Below, piece after piece: positions 1-11,490 of a stretch of 64,000 nt of DNA. A program made the translations under genes and the position numbers. Source of the DNA: Nageia nagi (Eukaryota; Pinophyta). Below the pieces are notes generated by a model. That model was not told the DNA's origin, did not search any database, and worked only from the letters and a program-made list of their open reading frames with translations. Within the stretch, counting starts at the first letter, position 1, and each line of letters opens with the position of its first letter. Location of the stretch: NCBI GenBank assembly GCA_050084985.1, contig JBITNC010000001.1, positions 118,916,001-118,980,000 of the forward strand. The letters are read 5' to 3'.

Positions 1-212
1 AGAAGGGCCATAGCACTTGAATCAACTAGTATAATCTAAGGAAAGAGCAATCAAGGAAGGATGCAGCCACCCCAATAACAAATTATGCCAGCAAGTAAAA
101 TTAATGGGAGTCAAGGAAGGCTCATGTCTCCACCAAGGAGAAATGCATGGCCATTGGAGCAAACATAAAGGGATCGAGATATCTCATGTTCTAAAATGAG
201 AAGAAGGAAAAT

Positions 213-827
213 GTGCTTTATCTACAGAGGGTCATGGGAGCTAGGCCATCGCTACAATGGGAAGGTGTAGCCAATTATGTAGAGGTAGTGGAGATGGAGG
301 AACTTGAATCAGATCTATGGAGCATTTTAAAATTTATGGAAGAGTTTTCCACTCATGGCACCTTGGGCACCATTAGTAGAGCACCCCATTGCCCCACATT
401 ATGCATTCAAGGAAGAGCTCTAGGAGAAGAAGTGACTATTCTTATCGATGGAGGGGCATCTCACAACTTCATTGATGCTTTGTTTGCTACTAAGAAAGGA
501 GTAAGGATGGATGTTTTTGAAGGATTCAATGCAGCCAATGCTAATGATCAGATCTCATTTTGCAATAATGTGATTAGACAACTTCTAGTTGAGACTAATA
601 ATTACTCCATGAGAAGTGATTTCTATGTATATCCCATGGGAGGGACCTTGCACATGGTATTTGGAATTCAATGGTTGAAAACTTTGGGGGAGATTAGGAC
701 AAATTATGACACCTTGGAAATGAAGTTCCTAGCAAATGGAAAGGAGGTCATCATGAGAGGATTGCAAGGTAGCAATAGGGCCACTTCACAATCCCATCAA
801 TTGAAAGTAATAGAAGATCCAAAGTAG
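213..827 (+). pseudogene. Ty3/gypsy retropepsin (aspartic protease) fragment
   Basis: The 204-codon open stretch is the protease part of a gypsy polyprotein. Seen: LIDGGASHNFI with the catalytic Asp at residue 79, followed by the C-terminal family motif FGIQWLKTLGEI at about residues 150-161. In the RVP_2 family this enzyme cleaves the Gag-Pol polyprotein during particle maturation. The first ~45 residues look like the end of Gag; the Met at 213 is simply the first one in the open stretch, as real translation would begin far upstream. The frame ends at a stop right after the protease, where RT should follow. It has fewer stops than the gypsy copy at 49-55 kb, so it may be younger or have been preserved by chance. 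Confidence 0.8.
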
Positions 828-1465
828 CAACATTGAATCATTCCTCATGTCCCAAATAGAACTACCATGCAAGATGTCACCTAGTCCCAAGGTAACACAC
901 CCACATTTGCTCAGCCACTAATGAATTGGTTAAGAGTGTTCTTTTTTTGGATAATAAGTTGGAGGTTGATTGAAGATTGGAAACAAGTGATAATACTTGC
1001 TGATCAGATCTACTTCTCTTTGGCATATATGTCCCTATTACAAGTATATTGCTAACAAAAGTTTTTGGGACAAATTTTCCATCATCTTACTTAAAATGAG
1101 AAATAGAGGGATTGGAGATTTGGTATTACTTCATCATACTTTTCCTTGTGAATCACACAGCCACTTAGACCATTGGGATGTTGGGATGAATGTATTCATG
1201 CTTGCTAAAATTGTAGATTCTCCCTCCCATAATGTGATGTAGTCCTAGATAGAAGATAACCCACTAACACTCCTTAATTTCATTTAGGACTTGGATGTTG
1301 GGTTGTGGAGCTATGAAGGTAGACATTTTGGCCATCACTTACAGTAGAAAATTGGAACTCTTTCTCCTTGTTCTTTCATCTACATTATAGCTTTTTAGGA
1401 TGGGAAAGAGAAGGGCTAATTTATCTTGAGTTGCTTGGGGACAAGTAATTTAGGAAGGGGAGACT

Positions 1466-2570
1466 TGTAATATCCCCAAATTTGTAAAATGTCCACTTTC
1501 TCTCCTCTTGGAGTGTGATGTTCATGGAAAAGGAAGAGAAACCAAAAATAAATTAATTTAGAAGTATTTTATTAATATTTTGCATTTATTTCTATAACCA
1601 AGGCTAAAGAGACCCTTGAGGCACTCACCCTTGGATTTTATTTAATTAATCTAGCTTAATTATTTGTAATTAATGCAATATTAGTCTCTCATAATGGGAC
1701 ATTGCATTTATGAGCCATTAATCTTGTAATTTGGCATCTCTAAGCAACCATTATGGGATGTTGGGCTTCCTAGGAACCTAGATTATTTAATTTGTCATCC
1801 CAAGACACCAGAAGAGGGATTTACACTTTGGGAGATTCCAAGGTATGAGAGATCTAATTATAAAAGAAGATGGGATGCATCATTTATGGGCATGCTTAAA
1901 GATCATCAGAGTTTATCTCTTTTTAGGTGGTAGCAGTTAGTGGAGTTGTAGCTTTCCAACTAGCTTAGTGGGAGAGCTCAAGCTAGTGTGGAGGAGTTCT
2001 TACCTAAGCTAGGATAGTATCTCAAGCTAATGGGGTGGAGTTGCTAGAGTAGCTCGAGTTAGTGAGGTGGAGTTACTAGAATAGTTTGAGCCAGTGTGGT
2101 GGAACTATTCTATCCTTGATCTAGATCTAGCTAGTGGGGTAGATCTAGATCCAACCAATGCGACTATATTCTAGATCCAAATCTAACCTACCAAATCAAT
2201 GTGAGGAGGCACATCCTAGATCTAGACCAACTAAATTAGTGTGAGGAGGCATCATCTAGCATTAGGGAGAAGAGGTTGAAGAACTTGCAAGGCCAGATCA
2301 TCCAAATCTACCTTGTGAAGGCAAACATCCCCCTTCTTAAGCATTTGGGTATTTTTCCTTGAGTATTGTACTTGTCCATTTGGTACGTCCTAACTCTTGA
2401 AGAATAAAATTCATTTCTAGCTCTATTTCTTATTCAATTTGTAGATCTGATTTGAATTGAGCTAGTTAGAAAAATATAAAAATATATATAAATTCCTAAG
2501 TAGTGATATTCCAACTTTGGAATATTACACTTTAACAAAATTACATTTTGTGAGTTTTAGGGATATTACA
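1466..2570 (+). repeat. 3' LTR of the gypsy element (1105 bp)
   Basis: It begins TGTAATATCCC and ends GGGATATTACA, an 11-bp perfect terminal inverted repeat with the canonical TG...CA ends. The purine tract 1452-1464 (AGGAAGGGGAGAC) lies directly before it, as expected for plus-strand priming. The inner part holds a degenerate tandem repeat (1925-2275). AATAAA-like words near 2402 could be its polyadenylation signal. Confidence 0.8.
1925..2275 (+). repeat. degenerate GC-richer tandem repeat inside the LTR
   Basis: Variants of 'gctagtggggtggagt' and 'ctcaagctagtg' recur about every 45-55 bases, followed by repeated 'gatctagatc' palindromes. This is the most GC-rich part of the LTR. It could be an enhancer-like promoter repeat, which is typical of LTR U3 regions, but no function can be read from the sequence. 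Confidence 0.5.
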
Positions 2571-2980
2571 AATTACATAAGCCAATTCACTAACTTGTTT
2601 TACAATTTAAAGAAAAAAAGAGATTAGTACATGAATAATAATAATTTATAAATATATCAATCTTAAACCAACTCAAAAATACACAAGCAAGATGTTTACT
2701 TTTAGAATTAGAATTATTAAAGAAGTAAAATAATTTCAACTACAAATATAAAATGGTGATATACATTTTATGCAATAGAAGATATATCACCAATCAAATT
2801 TCTTTTAGGAGTTATCATTATGCATAGAGAGAATAGATGATGTACAAGTGCTTTTAGAATACAATATTCTTCTTTTATTATAATTCATGAAGAGGGAAAT
2901 GTTCTTTTAGATGCTTAAAAAGTTGGCTCCTTATTTATGTTGGTAAGTTTTAAATGGATACAAATGTTATCCTAATGAAT
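2571..2980. other. AT-rich spacer, no feature seen
   Basis: This lies between the LTR end and the telomere-like array. No open frame, repeat or motif can be supported. Confidence 0.5.
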
Positions 2981-3867
2981 ACTAACCCTAACCACTAACT
3001 ATGTACTCTAACTCTAACCCTAACCTTAACTACTAAGTACCCTAATATTAACCCTAACCCTAACCCTAATTCAATTCTTAATTACTAACCCAAACCCAAA
3101 CTCTTATCCATTAACACTAACCCTAACCACTAATAACCTTAATCACTAACCCTAACCTAACCATTAACCCTTACCCTAATTACCACTAATTAAGTACCCT
3201 AACTTTAACCTTAACCCTAACCACTAACCCTAACCTTGACCACTAAGTACCCTAATGCTAACCTTAACACTAACCCTAACCACTAAGTACCCTAATGCTA
3301 ACCTTAACACCAACCCTAACCCTAACCCTAACCACTAAGTACCCTAATGCTAACCTTAACACTAACCCTAACCACTAAGTACCCTAATGCTAACCTTAAC
3401 ACTAACCCTAACCCTAACCCTAACCACTAAGTACCCTAATGCTAACCTTAACACTAACCCTAACTTCTAACCATTAATGCTAACTCTAACCACTAAGCAT
3501 AACCCTAACCACTAATAATGCTAACCACTAATAACCCAAACCATTAACCCTAGCACTAACCCTAACATTAACCTTAACCTAACCACTAACCCTAACCCTA
3601 ACCACTAATTAAGTACCCTAACCCTAACTAGTAACCCTAGCCTTGACCACTAAGTACCCTAATGCTAATGCTAACCCTAACACTAACCCTAACCCTACCT
3701 CTTAACCATTAATGCTAACCCTAACCACTAAGCCTAACCTTAACCATTATCCCTAACATTAACCTTAACCATTAACCCTAACATTAACCTTAACCAATAA
3801 CCCTAACCTTAACCCTAACCCTAATCTAATTCCTAATTACTAACACAAACCCTAATCACTAACCCAA
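2981..3867 (-). repeat. interstitial telomere-like array, C-rich on plus strand
   Basis: The tract is built from CCCTAA hexamers (TTAGGG on the minus strand), with runs such as CCCTAACCCTAACCCTAA, mixed with derived words (ccttaa, cactaa, gctaac). Between 3241 and 3425 'cactaagtaccctaatgc' recurs at 3241, 3281, 3333, 3373 and 3425. The spacing is 40, 52, 40, 52, that is a 92-bp higher-order unit whose longer half carries two extra hexamers. It is flanked by transposon DNA on both sides, so it is interstitial, not a chromosome end. The hexamer is not the usual plant heptamer TTTAGGG. Confidence 0.85.
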
Positions 3868-6000
3868 AGAGCAATGATTTTAACTTAAAATTTTTAATTT
3901 TTTTTATTTTTTCTCAAAATAGAAATTTTTTTATGCAAATTTGGATGCAAAAAAGGATGTAAATTTGCATCCCTTTTTGCATTGGATTACACTAAAAATT
4001 TAAAAATTAAAAAGTAAGTTTGCTTATCACTTTCTTAATACCTTTTCTTGGTCAAAGGAGATACAAAATTTGATTTTCAATGGGAAAAAATCAAGTAATC
4101 TCCCTTATAGCTCATTTCATTCAATTCTAAATTGAGTTATACTTGATTTTAACTTATCTTTTAATATTTTGTTATGTTTACTCATAGGGTTTTGTATTTT
4201 TTGGGAGAAGAAAGGGTTTCTTGTAAATTCCTCTGCATTATTCCTAATGTTCATAAGGTATGTAGATTCTTATTTGCATGTTTCAATTTCCCATGAATTT
4301 ACATTAAAGAAACTAAGGTTTTTTTAATTCTCACAAATTTACTCTAAAAAAGCTAGGGTTTTTGGAATTCTCCTTAATTTTTTATTGTATATTATCAATA
4401 ATGTATGGTAAAATTGAAATTTTATTCCATATGCCAAGGTTTTTCAAATTACTTCTAAATTTTTAGTTGATTTAATCAACAAAGCACCATGAAATCAGAA
4501 ACTAAACCCATTCCTTTTAAATAATGCAATAAAAAAAATCAAAATCAAATCCATTCCTTCTCAACAATACACCATAAAATTGAAAATGCACTAAGAAATT
4601 GAAACAAATTTTGTACATTGAATCATAAAATGAAATGCTAGCAAAAACAAGGATATACCTATGAAATTATTAACTTTGAAACTCTTCATTATTCTCCAAA
4701 AACTTGTTTTTGCTACCAATTTCTGAAACTCTTCTTATGTTCTAAGAAGTTGCTTCTTAAACTAAGAATTACATAAAACTTGCCAACTTGATTGATTTTA
4801 GTAAATTAAATATAACTTAGTAATTTTAGTTAATTTAGTAAATTAAGTTGAATTTAGTAAATATAATTTAGTAAATTTAGTTAATTTATCTTTGTTTTCT
4901 ATTAGGATTAGAATGTATGGATTCTTATTAAATTCTAGGAAATTAATACATTTAAAGTAATTGACAACATATAATGTATGGTTTTTGAAGAATTTAGGTA
5001 CCAATTGAAATGGAACCTACCAATTTATACTTGATCTTTTGTTATAATAAATCTTAGGAAAACTTCCCTAAATGGATTATACTAAAGTATATGGATAAAG
5101 AATATGGTTGTTACTAAGTATGAAAATACAAGGAAAGTAAATCATAAATGGCATTTAGAAGATTAAATGCAAATGATTTTTTGGTAGGAAAACCCATTTT
5201 TAAATTTTGGATAAAGGTACTTAACATCCCTAACATGTCTAGGAAGACTCAAAGCTAAGCCTTTGCAATGGAAATGACATAAATTACCAATTCACCTTTT
5301 TTGAACAAACTAAATGTTTACATTTGAAACTAATAAGGAAAGGGTAAATAATAAGGAAAATTTTGTAAAATTAGAGAGCAAGGATTATTTTGGAAATAAA
5401 TTGTAGATCTTGTGTTTAAAATAAAAACATAAATTGTAGAAGATGAAAAAATGGATAAGAAAGATAATGTTTCACTTGATCCATGAGTAATATATGATGA
5501 ACCATAAGAGTGTTAATATTGTATAATTATGTAAGATATAAAAAGAGTAAGATAATTATAAGGAGCTAGATATCTATTAGCTAGGGCCCTTGCACCATTC
5601 TCTAGTAGTTATTTGCAAATGTGTTGTATTTGTAATAAAAACATAAATTATAGAAGATAAGGATAACCATTGTATAATTATGTAAGATACAAAAGGAACC
5701 ATTGTGCTCCTCATAATTTCCATGTTAAGAAAGTCTATTTATTAGGGACCTTACACCATTCTTTAGTAGGTGTTTGCAAATGCCTTATATCTAGATCATC
5801 CTACATATTTGTGTGCCTATGATGTTATTTAGTAAATAATGTTATATATTTAGTAATGTATTTTGATGTTATTTATTAAATGATATTATTTCTAATTTTT
5901 ATGAGAATATGAAATATCAAAATGTGTTTTTCATTCTATAATATTAACATCACTACTAACCTTTTGTTTACTTTCTTTTAGTGATCACCATTGACCAAAT
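3868..6000. other. AT-rich region upstream of gene copy A
   Basis: No coding domain is visible. At 3935-3990 a short dyad combines 'ggatgcaaaaaaggatg' with its near-complement 'catccctttttgca'. The same GATGCA word is frequent at 15960-16900 and 30700-33100. At 4795-4890 there is a TTTAGTAAATTA-like low-complexity repeat. A tandem duplication at 5421-5800 is listed separately. Confidence 0.45.
5421..5800. repeat. two-copy tandem duplication, period ~214 bp
   Basis: 'ataaaaacataaattgtaga' at 5421 recurs with one change at 5635. Downstream 'tgcaccattctctagtag...tttgcaaatg' recurs as 'tacaccattctttagtag...tttgcaaatg'. Both copies have diverged, so the duplication is old. Confidence 0.6.
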
Positions 6001-6312
6001 ATGGCTCATAGAAAGAAGGGTGATAAAGATAAAGTTAGGGAAAAAGGAAATCAAAAGAAAAGGATATAGAAAAAGAGAAAGATGAAATTGCAAAAATAAA
6101 AAAATACTTGTAAGTATCCATATGTATTATGTAATATCAATGCAGTTTTAAATTATACTATATATATTTCATTAAGTAGAAAATGTAATCACTTATTTTT
6201 TAATTTATTGAACAATCAAAAAAGTTAAAGGGGGTTGTCAAATTTTCTAAATGGTTGTTTAGCTAATATGAGTTAATATCAATGACTGGGGTGATGAGGC
6301 TAGAGGATCAGG
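6001..6312 (+). pseudogene. copy A of unrecognised multi-exon transposon-like gene: first exon
   Basis: ATG at 6001 opens a very basic stretch starting MAHRKKGDKDK. The exon ends at 6109 in '...TTG' followed by a consensus GTAAGT donor. Copy B at 29569 has the same layout: a basic start (MAKNRRGRKPK), and an exon ending in TTG/GTAAGT. The rest of the gene is at 14025-15605, because an LTR element (6313-14024) sits in between. A stop lies within the exon after the first ~22 codons. I do not recognise the protein; an accessory (TnpA/PTTA-like) protein of a CACTA element is the best guess, because of its neighbours. Confidence 0.35.
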
Positions 6313-7125
6313 TGTTATTGCATAAAATTTATTTATGCATTTAAATAAATACATTTGCTTACACTAATATGCACTAGAAATATTTAATACAATGATATCA
6401 ATGCTTATCTTGAATGTGATTATAATGTCAATGTTTATTTTGAATATGGTTATGATATTAATGGTTGTCTTGAATATTGTTATGTATTGTGGGCTAACCC
6501 TATTTATGTAGGTACACATTAACCTAAAGAGTAGGTCATATTATTATCTATATAAATAGGGATCTAATAGTAAGTCCACATCAAGGAGATACATGATCCC
6601 ATATTTGATATTAGTGGTGCCAATCCTTTAGGTGTCTCTTGATGCCACCATTCAAGGCTATGGTTTGTGTACTTCCTTATGTGAGTTATTCTGACACTAG
6701 TAATCTATACTTTGATTTGAAACATTTATGTGCAAATAATTAACTTGGTTTGAAAGAAAAGGACACTCTAACATAGATCACCATTGCTCCTTATTCATGC
6801 TAAAAACACCATCAATGCTCCTCCTATACACATATAGACCACCCACGATCCTCTTTTTTTTTGCAATATTTTAGGTCATAGCTTCTAGAGTAGGATTCTT
6901 TTGTAATCAACTCATCAAATATATCATCATCCTTTGATGTTAGGTATGCTTTGTAAGGTAAGTATACAAATCATATTTCTTGATTGGTATTGTCATCCTA
7001 ATTATAGAGTGGCTATCTTCTTCATCTATTTTTCTATATGTTATAAATTGCTATCTGAAACTTGAAACAAGTATCTTGGGTTTTGTAATTATTTATTTAT
7101 TTGCATTTTCAAAAATTTGTAAACA
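6313..7125 (+). repeat. 5' LTR of the Tat-like element (813 bp)
   Basis: It starts TGTTATTGCATAAAA and ends GTAAACA. It aligns end to end with 13212-14024 at equal length. It contains 'tatataaataggg' near 6551, a plausible TATA box for the element promoter. Confidence 0.8.
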
Positions 7126-7173
7126 TTTGGTGAACCTAATGTGAACTTAAAATTCTAAAAAATATAATAAAAT

Positions 7174-7590
7174 ATGAATAATTCATTAGATCTCTTCTCA
7201 TTAAACCAATCAAAACTTGAGATAACTAAGAGAAAAAGAAAATCATGGAAAGAAGTGACATCAATAAGAAAAAGTGGTAGGTTAAATAAAGATAGTGTCC
7301 CTTTAGCTATTGAAAATAATTTTCTTGATGATGAATCTTATCATGGAGATTCTAAAGTCAATGATGATACTAGTAAAATGGGTCTAAATATAATAGATGA
7401 TGAATATTATCATGGGGATTCAGAACACAATGAGAATCTTAAAGAAGATATAGTTCAATCTTTTGAAAATAAATTGCAATTAGCCCTCTATCAATCTAAA
7501 AAATATAATAATCTAAACCTAATAGAAGATAAATTAAGTTTGGTGCAAGAATTCATAAAATATCTTGGGATATTCTATAGGTTTACTTGA
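7174..7590 (+). pseudogene. leader/Gag N-terminal frame of the Tat-like element
   Basis: A 138-codon open stretch starts 48 bases after the 5' LTR, where a gag start is expected. It begins with a basic segment (KRKRKSW, KSGRLNK) and then has two copies of a short acidic motif, DDESYHGDS and DDEYYHGDS, about 30 residues apart. After the stop at 7588 the same frame continues for some 50 codons. I know no domain in it. Position and lack of competing frames suggest the N-terminal part of Gag or an extra element-encoded protein. Confidence 0.4.
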
Positions 7591-8444
7591 GATCCTACTA
7601 TAGCTCATTCATTACATATAATTTATGAATTTTTTATTGTAAGCAATCTTAGGTCACCTTATAGGATATTGCTTGATAAGCTAGACCTTTTTTTTATGTT
7701 GTAATAGATCAAAATAAGATCACCCATGATCTGAAACTTATTAAAATGGATCAACTGTGTCCCATTTTTTCTATGGAAAACCATGTGAATTTTTGTATAC
7801 TATGTCTTGACTAAAATCCTTTTATCCTTGAGTCAAAACTTTGTCAACCTTCATCATCCCTAACACTTGTGGAAAATTTAAAAGGTCATGAATCAATAAC
7901 ATAAGAAGAGGCTAATTATGAACATTTGGATGATGAGATGGTAGAATTTGATAATGAGTTAGATAGTAAAATAGAAATAGAACTTGAAATTAACCTTATG
8001 GTATAAAAACTTATAAATGCTTACCCTTATTGGTTAGATAAAGAAAAAGAGATTAAAGATATAGAGGTGATAAAGATAATAGGAACACAATCTTATCAAA
8101 AAGCTCAACTATGTGTAAGGTAGGTAATTATCAAACAATTTGATAATCAGCTATTCCAAGAATGGAGATATCAAAATGGGAGATTTACCCCTAAAATACC
8201 TAAATATGAGAATGAGGAAGAAACTAAAAAACCTAATCCCCTAGAAAAAGAGAAAAATAATAATAATGTAAATATACAAAACAAAAAAGAGAAATTAGAG
8301 AAAATAATGGTACAATTAAAAGTAATGGCTGAATAACTAAAAAGGCTAACATTATTATGTAAATAAAAAGAGGGTGAATAGCTAAATGAAAGGCACCCCT
8401 TTTGTACAAAAATAAAATGCAAAACATGGTAAGGGGAAGATATA

Positions 8445-9245
8445 TATTTCAATAAATATGATGGCATTAGTGATCCAAGAATACACATTATGATCTTTGA
8501 GGAAGTAGCTTGTAAATATTAACATGATGTAGATATGTTCGCAAGATTATTTCAACTTAGTTTAGGGAAAGAAGCTTCTAAATTATTTTAAAGTATTTAA
8601 AATCAAAGTATCACCAATTATGAGTAATTGAAACAAGAATTACTAAAGCAATATCAACACAACATAAAAAGAAAACCAACCCTTATTGATTTAATAAGAA
8701 TGAGGCAAGGTGAGAACCAATCATTTGATGAATTTGTAAAAGCATGGAGAAAAATAGCAATATTTATAAAATTTAGTGAAAAAGAGCTAAAACATATGCT
8801 AATAAGATCCCTTATAGATGAGATGATACTAGAATTTTTCAACTATCTAAAGCAACCCCTCTCTGAGATGATTATGTATATGATTCAAAAAGATAAGCAC
8901 CTAGCAAAAATCAATTTTTAGAAATTTAAAAGAGAAGAAAGAAAACCATCAACTATGAGAATGATAGCAAAAGTTACAACAATGAAAGGAGAACCTTGTT
9001 CAACAAAGCATAAAACCTCTTAAGTATATACCAAGATTACGAAAGATCATGATAAGTTGTTACAATCTTTGCTACAAAAGGGTTTGATTCAACTACCACC
9101 CATGAGCCAAAAAGCCACTAAAACTATAGGAGGATTTTATGGGTATCATAGAATTCATGTATATAAAACATGTAAATGCAAAATGCTTAAAGATGTCATC
9201 CAAGATTTAGTAGACAAGAAAGCAATATCATTCAAGAAATAAGAA
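8445..9245 (+). pseudogene. Tat-like Ty3/gypsy Gag, decayed
   Basis: The capsid region starts with KYDGISDPRIH, the plant Tat form of 'KFDGTSDP', and runs through RLFQLSLGKEASKLF (the SLxGxAxxWF position) into the best-preserved part at 8628-8921. There 97 open codons hold QGENQSFDEFVKAWR and SEKELKHMLIRSL, the C-terminal half of the Retrotrans_gag domain that forms the virus-like particle shell. A further stretch at 9057-9242 reads KGLIQLPPMS, then YGYHR, then LKDVIQDLVDKKAI, which matches the linker that follows Gag in Tat elements. Several in-frame stops lie between the pieces. No protease or pol domain follows. Confidence 0.7.
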
Positions 9246-9842
9246 GAATAGAAAAAGACTCTTGTACATGTAGATAATGAAAAATTCGGGATTTACAAGA
9301 ACCTTATGCCACAACACAATGTAGGAATATTGTATATGTAAGAAAATATGATTAAAGAGCCCATTGTCATAGGGGCACAATAAGGAAAACAATGGAATGA
9401 AGCTAGTACAAATGGGGGCACAAGGCCCTCTAGTTATGTCATTTGATAAACATGCATGATCTTACTAACACTAATGGAATTGATAGTAGAATAGATAAAC
9501 TAGTCAACATCATGATAGAGAAAATGAGGGATCATTTTAACATCATAACAAGAGAGATGGCATTACATTTTTATCAAGAATGGACCACCCATGATCCTTT
9601 TTCATAGTTAGATTTTATCACACTTAAAATTAATGAATGCCCCTTTATATGGAGTTTTAGCTCCTAAATCACTGTATCCTTACAGGCCTCTTGGCATAAA
9701 GTTTTAGCTCTCATACTTATCATAAATACATGTCATAAACAATAAAGTAAATAAACAAAATTCATATTTTATATATCATAAAAAGTTTCAACATTTTACA
9801 AAATCTTAGCATGGCTGAGTGATCATCATATGTCTAGAACTA
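9246..9842. other. decayed Tat internal sequence with one stray minisatellite unit
   Basis: No coding domain is recognised. At 9689-9719 one unit 'cctcttggcataaagtttt' of the minisatellite at 12469-12885 is present, so units of the same repeat lie on both sides of the PMD gene. Confidence 0.45.
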
Positions 9843-11490
9843 TCACCTCCCTGAAGGACCTCCTCCCCCTACACTAGAACTAGTAGCCCTATTAGAACCA
9901 CTACCCTTGCACCTAGCCTTGTATTTCTTAGCCCTTGCTTGCTCTTCACTTGCTTGTCTCTCAACCTTGAATAACTACTCATAAAGATCCTATATTTGTG
10001 CATTGGATCTTTGTAGGTCTTGGTATAGGCTAGCATAGTCTCCTCCTCCATATCATAGTTGACCCTATAGCTCTCTAATTTTAGCATCCTTTTGCTCTAT
10101 AAGCCTATGTAATTAAGCTGCATCTAGTTCAAGATCCTCATCATTTATAAATAATATGAAAATCACATATCAATATTGCATGCATTTACAAATGAAATAA
10201 ATAAATATATATATATATATATAATATAAAAAGAATAAATACCATCATCATCATCCTTATCTTTAGTTGTATTTGTGTCTCCCTCTATGTTTGGCTCATA
10301 ATCATTCTAGTCTTGGTCATTCTCTTCATTATCATCATGACCTGCATCAAGTGTCTCATCATGTGCATCACCCATGCCATATGAGCCCCATCTTATTTGA
10401 GTGTATCCTATATCCCACCTAGTTGATGTCTCCTTCATCCTCAAGCTAGTCTACCTCATATATGCCTAGGTGGTGAGGATTACATCCTCACCACCAATCT
10501 AGATAGTCCTTTATATGTTGAGGATTATCATTATCTATGTCATCCTCAAAATTAGAGTCCTAATTGGGGTATTTCCACTTAGAATCTCAATCTAGTACAA
10601 GTTTAAAGTCCTTAGTAAAATCCTTATTGCAGTAGTAGCATACTACTATCTCATAATCTAGTATCCCCTACTACATCCCAAACTACCATAGTACTTGCTC
10701 TAGCCTATATGGCTTTACCAGTGCCCCACATGCTTGAATATAAGTTGAGTGTCTCACCTAGGCTATCTCATGCATATTCTCATCCAATTCTAGGGCATAC
10801 TTATAGGGATGCTAGTACGTCTATGACTCCCTAAGTGTGTCAAACTATATCCTCCATCCGTCTAGGTTGACATTAGGAAATTCAAAACCATATGTAGTAC
10901 CCCATAACTACCATGTGGGCACATCATTAGGTAGGTCTAGTGGTAGAGACATTGGTATAGATATGCCTATGTGATCATAGGCCCATACCTATAGTATCAT
11001 AGAGTAAGCCACCTATCTCCCCCTCTCTCCACCTTAGCAAAAGAATGCAAATCATGATATAACTATGCCAAAATAGCTAGGCACCATGCATATTACTACT
11101 CATGTAGAACCATGTACATGATAATAGGAACCATCTCAATAAGAAATGTCTCATTGATCTTATCTAAATAGATAATAGTGTCTAATAAGTAGGCAATGAG
11201 GAGCCTTAATTGTAGGTCAAACCATGCTAGAGGATCCTCTAGTACATGTTGCATTAGGCAAATTCTCTTTTTCTTATGGTTTACATCATTCAATCCTATG
11301 AGCCATATAGCCCACTCCTCCACTCATTCCATGCTAGGAATAAGAACCATATTCACTAACTTATCTTTGATAGGCATCCTAATCATCCTATATATATCCT
11401 CTAGTGTCACTATGATCTCCCTAGTGGGTAGGTAAAATGTGTTGGAATTAGGATCCCACCTTTCCATCAAAGTCATCAACATTCTTGATC
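9843..11490 (-). pseudogene. plant mobile domain (PMD, MAIN-like) gene captured in an LTR element, decayed
   Basis: Read on the minus strand, 11490 to 11096 is a nearly open PMD: MERWDPNSNTFYLPTREI, then IVTLEDIYRMIRMPIKDKLV (the family's ERW..THTFHLP..E...TLEDV...LG.PI signature), then LLIAYLLDTIIYLDKI. Only one TGA interrupts it. Further on, VKPYRLEQVLW followed by FGM matches the C-terminal 'Y.PERV.RQFG' motif. An Asp/Glu-rich tail follows, then a probable intron (about 10245-10150, with an (AT)n run), then a coiled-coil-like Gln/Lys-rich exon ending in a Gly/Ser-rich tail and a TGA at 9845-9843. The length (~480 codons) is complete for the domain. PMD proteins include MAIN/MAIL1, which act with the phosphatase PP7L in silencing, and many transposon-borne copies. 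Most in-frame stops are TAG where Gln is expected. Alternative: a gene from another transposon inserted here. Confidence 0.7.
10205..10224. repeat. (AT)n microsatellite
   Basis: About ten AT units lie inside the probable intron of the PMD gene. Confidence 0.8.

Larger units (their letters stand above)
1..2570 (+). mobile_element. Ty3/gypsy LTR retrotransposon, 3' part, internally deleted
   Basis: The element enters from the left edge and ends at a complete LTR. Reading left to right: gag/protease coding sequence (to 827), about 600 bases without a recognisable domain, a purine-rich tract (1452-1464), then the LTR. Reverse transcriptase, RNase H and integrase are missing between the protease and the LTR, so the copy carries a large internal deletion. 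An 81-codon open stretch at 997-1242 matches nothing I know and is probably chance. The 5' LTR lies outside the window, so no target-site duplication can be checked. Confidence 0.75.

Noticed and set aside
997-1242. 81-codon stretch as a real gene
   Set aside because: It lies between the protease and the LTR of a deleted gypsy element, has no domain and is within the length expected by chance.
2981-3867. A true chromosome end (telomere)
   Set aside because: The array is degenerate and flanked on both sides by transposon sequence, so it is interstitial.
8171-8488. Minus-strand open stretch of 105 codons rich in Phe/Leu/Ser
   Set aside because: It is the complement of the plus-strand Gag leader region and has hydrophobic low-complexity composition typical of a shadow frame.
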